NCBI RefSeq assembly: GCF_004364435.1
Contig: NZ_SOCT01000008.1
Coordinates: 62,001 to 126,000, forward strand
Length of the DNA: 64,000 bases
Direction: 5' to 3'
Origin: Pseudomonas sp. LP_7_YM
GTDB lineage: Bacteria; Pseudomonadota; Gammaproteobacteria; Pseudomonadales; Pseudomonadaceae
The notes below the pieces were generated by a model, which worked only from the letters and a program-made list of their open reading frames with translations, did no database searches and was not told where the DNA came from. Made by a program: the position numbers and the translations under genes. Of the stretch, positions 61,582-64,000 are shown piece after piece (the first letter of the stretch is position 1; every line of letters begins with the position of its first letter).

Positions 61582-62842
61582 GGTTTGTCCTCTCCAGTAT
61601 GCGTTGAGTCGTTATGGATAACAGAAAGGCGAGGAAAGGAATGGTGACAAACAGGTATCTGCCTTGAGGCTGTGGAAGAGAGTTCTGCGACGCAATGAGG
61701 CTTAAAAGGATCATGGCTGGATACAGGCCCAAAATCATGACGACCGGGAGGACGAAGTTCACCACCATGTCTTTACTTGACTCTGACTTGCCCATTCGCC
61801 TGGCTTGGTACAGCGAGGCTAACACTGCCAGTAAGAATATTGAGGCGGCAACAGGGTAGTAAATACTGGGAATAAAAATATTCATCCACCCTGTAACAGA
61901 GAAATAGCTTCTGAGCGTCAAACCCAGCCAGGAGAGTAGGTTGCTGTAATTGAGCGTTTGACCTCCGCAAAAAATATAGCAGGTGCCAAAGCCTGCTGCA
62001 GGATTAGTCTTATGCATGTTTACAAAGTCGATCTGCCCAGAGACCCCCGATATCTCTCCATAGCTTGAATAAACAAGCAGCAGCATAGGGGCAGCTACCA
62101 CGCTGGCAGCGATAATCGATGTAGGTAAGTGCACAAACAGGCGCTTATTTTTGAATGCTCTGTTAGTCAAGAGATTAACCACCACAAATACAAGTGCCGG
62201 TAAAAAATACAGTTTTGCCATCAGCATCATCCCGATGGCGAGACCTAGGTAGAGCGCCCTTTTCCGCGTTGGTGAATTTATAAAACTAATCGATGTGCTC
62301 AATAAAAGAGCAATGCTGGTCAGCCCATAGCCGTCGCTGTTGAAGTACGAAAAGACAAAGGTCACTTGTGGGATAAGTGAAATGCAGGCCGCGATTAATG
62401 CCGAGATTAGGAGAGGAGAACCTAGGGAGCGCGCAGCGCGAAATAGTGAACTAATGAAAATCCCGCCCAAGATCCAGTTGAAACTCCTAGCCCCTATGTA
62501 GAGCACGTCGGCAGGCAGAAACCACGCGCTGATTTTTGTCGTGATCCAAGCACCTAGCACGTGCGGGAAAGGAAGTCCGTGGTACCAGAATTCGCCGGGT
62601 TGCCATGTGCGCCCTGAAATCAAACCAAGCAACGGCTCTCGAGGCTCCACGGCGGACGGTAGTGTGTGGAACTTATTCAAAAATTCCAGCAGGAAAAAAT
62701 GAGTCGATTCATCAGGTGCGCCATTGAATGCGATTCCTATCGACCAAGCACAAACCAAGATTAAATAAAAGGCTGCCAGCAAAAGCTGGCAGCGGAAGTC
62801 ATTTAGTCCAGGGGAACTGTTGGTGATCTGTGGCTGAAGCAC
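61568..62842 (-). CDS. DUF2142 family polytopic membrane protein (GT-C-like candidate transferase)
   Basis: 424 residues with about ten hydrophobic helices. The first periplasmic loop has NGAPDESTHFF, the DE-containing motif typical of DUF2142, comparable in place with the acidic catalytic motif of GT-C glycosyltransferases. Proteins of this family occur in O-antigen and capsule clusters. In three-gene Gtr systems the third, serotype-specific partner of GtrA/GtrB is such a polytopic protein, so it is the best candidate for the periplasmic acceptor-specific transferase. That role is inference. AT-rich compared with flanking core genes. Confidence 0.75.
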   Translation of the reverse strand: MLQPQITNSSPGLNDFRCQLLLAAFYLILVCAWSIGIAFNGAPDESTHFFLLEFLNKFHTLPSAVEPREPLLGLISGRTWQPGEFWYHGLPFPHVLGAWITTKISAWFLPADVLYIGARSFNWILGGIFISSLFRAARSLGSPLLISALIAACISLIPQVTFVFSYFNSDGYGLTSIALLLSTSISFINSPTRKRALYLGLAIGMMLMAKLYFLPALVFVVVNLLTNRAFKNKRLFVHLPTSIIAASVVAAPMLLLVYSSYGEISGVSGQIDFVNMHKTNPAAGFGTCYIFCGGQTLNYSNLLSWLGLTLRSYFSVTGWMNIFIPSIYYPVAASIFLLAVLASLYQARRMGKSESSKDMVVNFVLPVVMILGLYPAMILLSLIASQNSLPQPQGRYLFVTIPFLAFLLSITTQRILERTNHEHA

Positions 62843-62879
62843 TATAGAAGCCCTGTAAAGTTTGGAAATCTTTATTTAT

Positions 62880-64000
62880 TTATATCTTGACTCTCGGAGG
62901 CCACGCCAAGCCGAAATCTTCGTGATCAAGTGTAAGATTTGGATTGTACGTGTAGTCTTCCTGGATTTTGGGCCAGCGCGCTTGAATGTACAGCACCTCT
63001 TTGGAAAACCGCTCCTTCTTCTCGGGCGTATCTTCCAGACCTCGGGTTGCTGATTCGTGATGGTACAACTCGGCGAAAGGGGTCCAGACGTTGATGTAGC
63101 CCGCCTCCTGCACCCGTAAGCAAAAATCAACGTCATTGAAGGCGATCTTCAGGTTTTCTTCATCCAGACCGTTGACCTGCTCGAAGATTGATTTTTTGAT
63201 GATCAGGCAGGCTGCAGTGACGGCGGAAAATTCCTGAATGAGCGAGGCCCGGCAGAAGTACCCATAATCACCCTTTGGCAGATATTTATGAGAGTGGCCA
63301 GCCACTCCGCCAACGCCGACGACCACACCACCGTGTTGCAAACGGTTGTCCGGATACCAAAGACGTGCGCCCACCGCGCCCACATTGGGTTGAAGAGCGA
63401 TTGACACCATCTCATCAAGCCATTCAGGGGTGATGACTTCAATGTCATTATTTACAAGCCCGACCAGCTCACCGCGTGCCAGCTGTACAGCCTTATTGTT
63501 GAGCGCTGAGTAATTGAACGGACCGTCATCACGCATTACGCGGATGTTTTCCTGCTGATCAAGCTCCGCGAAGTACTCCAGCGACACCGGATCATCGGAT
63601 CCATTATCGATGAGAATGATCTCGTAATTAGGGTATGTCGTCAGTTGTTCGATGCTGTCGATGCACTGCTTGACGAGCGCATATGCGTTGCGGGTAGGGA
63701 TGATCAATGAGACCAGCGGGGCTACGGTAGGCTGCATGTAGCGTACGCGATACATACCCATCGGAAGGAGTTCCGTAATACCGATGTTGCCTTTGCGTTG
63801 CAAGTGTTCGTCTAGTGCCTTAACGCCGGCCAATGCTGCATATGGCTTTTCACTGCCTCCGAGGGCTGTGCTGCCGGAGTGAATCCGCCAGTGGTAAAGA
63901 ACTCGAGGTATGTGAACGATCTGGTCACGCTGCAAATGCTCTGCGCAACGCAAAGCAAGATCGTAATCCTGTGCGCCCTCGAAACCTGGGCGGAACCCGC
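62880..64000 (-). CDS. Family 2 glycosyltransferase, C-terminal part (runs off the window)
   Basis: At least 373 residues; the frame stays open to base 64000 (the upstream codons read FEGAQDYDLALRCAEHL), so the N-terminus lies outside. A second complete GT-A domain begins VSLIIPTRNAYALVKQCI and contains LIDNGSDD, LVNNDIEVI and the C-terminal FNDVDFCLRVQEAGY. The preceding FEGAQDYDLALR is the end of another GT-A domain, so the whole protein is a tandem-domain transferase like those building O-antigen backbones. 37 bases separate it from the DUF2142 gene. Confidence 0.88.
   Translation of the reverse strand, partial: GFRPGFEGAQDYDLALRCAEHLQRDQIVHIPRVLYHWRIHSGSTALGGSEKPYAALAGVKALDEHLQRKGNIGITELLPMGMYRVRYMQPTVAPLVSLIIPTRNAYALVKQCIDSIEQLTTYPNYEIILIDNGSDDPVSLEYFAELDQQENIRVMRDDGPFNYSALNNKAVQLARGELVGLVNNDIEVITPEWLDEMVSIALQPNVGAVGARLWYPDNRLQHGGVVVGVGGVAGHSHKYLPKGDYGYFCRASLIQEFSAVTAACLIIKKSIFEQVNGLDEENLKIAFNDVDFCLRVQEAGYINVWTPFAELYHHESATRGLEDTPEKKERFSKEVLYIQARWPKIQEDYTYNPNLTLDHEDFGLAWPPRVKI

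Noticed and set aside
62772..62793. Perfect hairpin GCTGCCAGC-AAAA-GCTGGCAGC
   Set aside because: It lies inside the start of the DUF2142 coding region with no T-run on the transcribed strand; codon choice for Leu/Ala explains it as well as regulation would.

Overview
The window is about 64 kb of Pseudomonas chromosome, most likely from the P. syringae group. This rests on gene content and order (nadD-rsfS-rlmH-mrdA-rodA-mltB-rlpA-dacA-ybeD-lipB-lipA, then holA-lptE-leuS, lnt-corC-ybeY-ybeZ-miaB, hemL-thiE-thiD-ladS), on the moderately high GC, and on the short gcgaattcattcgc-type palindromic repeats between genes. The naming is inference; no database search was possible.

Region 1 (1-9.8 kb, + strand) is the cell-wall elongation and lipoate block: the 3' end of nadD, ribosome silencing factor rsfS, rRNA methyltransferase rlmH, the elongasome pair mrdA (PBP2) and rodA, lytic transglycosylase mltB, septal-ring lipoprotein rlpA, carboxypeptidase dacA, then ybeD-lipB-lipA, closed by a strong bidirectional terminator. 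Region 2 (9.9-27.6 kb, mostly - strand) holds a second lytic transglycosylase, a small arfA gene (ribosome rescue) with an internal hairpin, holA-lptE-leuS, lnt-corC-ybeY-ybeZ, miaB, and hemL-thiE-thiD. Region 3 (28-50.9 kb) is mixed: a LadS-like sensor kinase without a receiver domain, an AidB-like acyl-CoA dehydrogenase, AMP nucleosidase, rluE, an Lrp-type regulator, a poly-glutamine exported protein, a FieF-type metal exporter, a GAF-EAL protein, a broken hybrid kinase with a short tandem repeat at its frameshift, hrpB, a metal-dependent phosphatase/nuclease, several membrane or unknown proteins, an NYN nuclease, a DnaQ-type exonuclease, a DMT exporter and rhlE.

Region 4 (51-64 kb) is accessory surface-polysaccharide DNA. 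On the + strand rfbB-rfbD-rfbA (no rfbC) are followed by a family 2 glycosyltransferase and a small lipoprotein. An IS66 relic interrupted by a decayed group II intron lies in the middle. Facing it on the - strand is a tightly packed seven-gene set: a large glycosyltransferase running off the window edge, a DUF2142 polytopic membrane protein, a membrane-anchored unknown, a DegT aminotransferase (FdtB-like), a GtrB-like glycosyltransferase, a fused acetyltransferase/ketoisomerase (WxcM-like, FdtC+FdtA) and GtrA. I read this set as a candidate pathway that makes dTDP-Fuc3NAc from the RfbA/RfbB intermediate, loads it on undecaprenyl phosphate (GtrB), flips it (GtrA) and adds it to O-antigen in the periplasm, perhaps by the DUF2142 protein. 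That combination is the most interesting system in the window.

No tRNA, rRNA or CRISPR array was seen.
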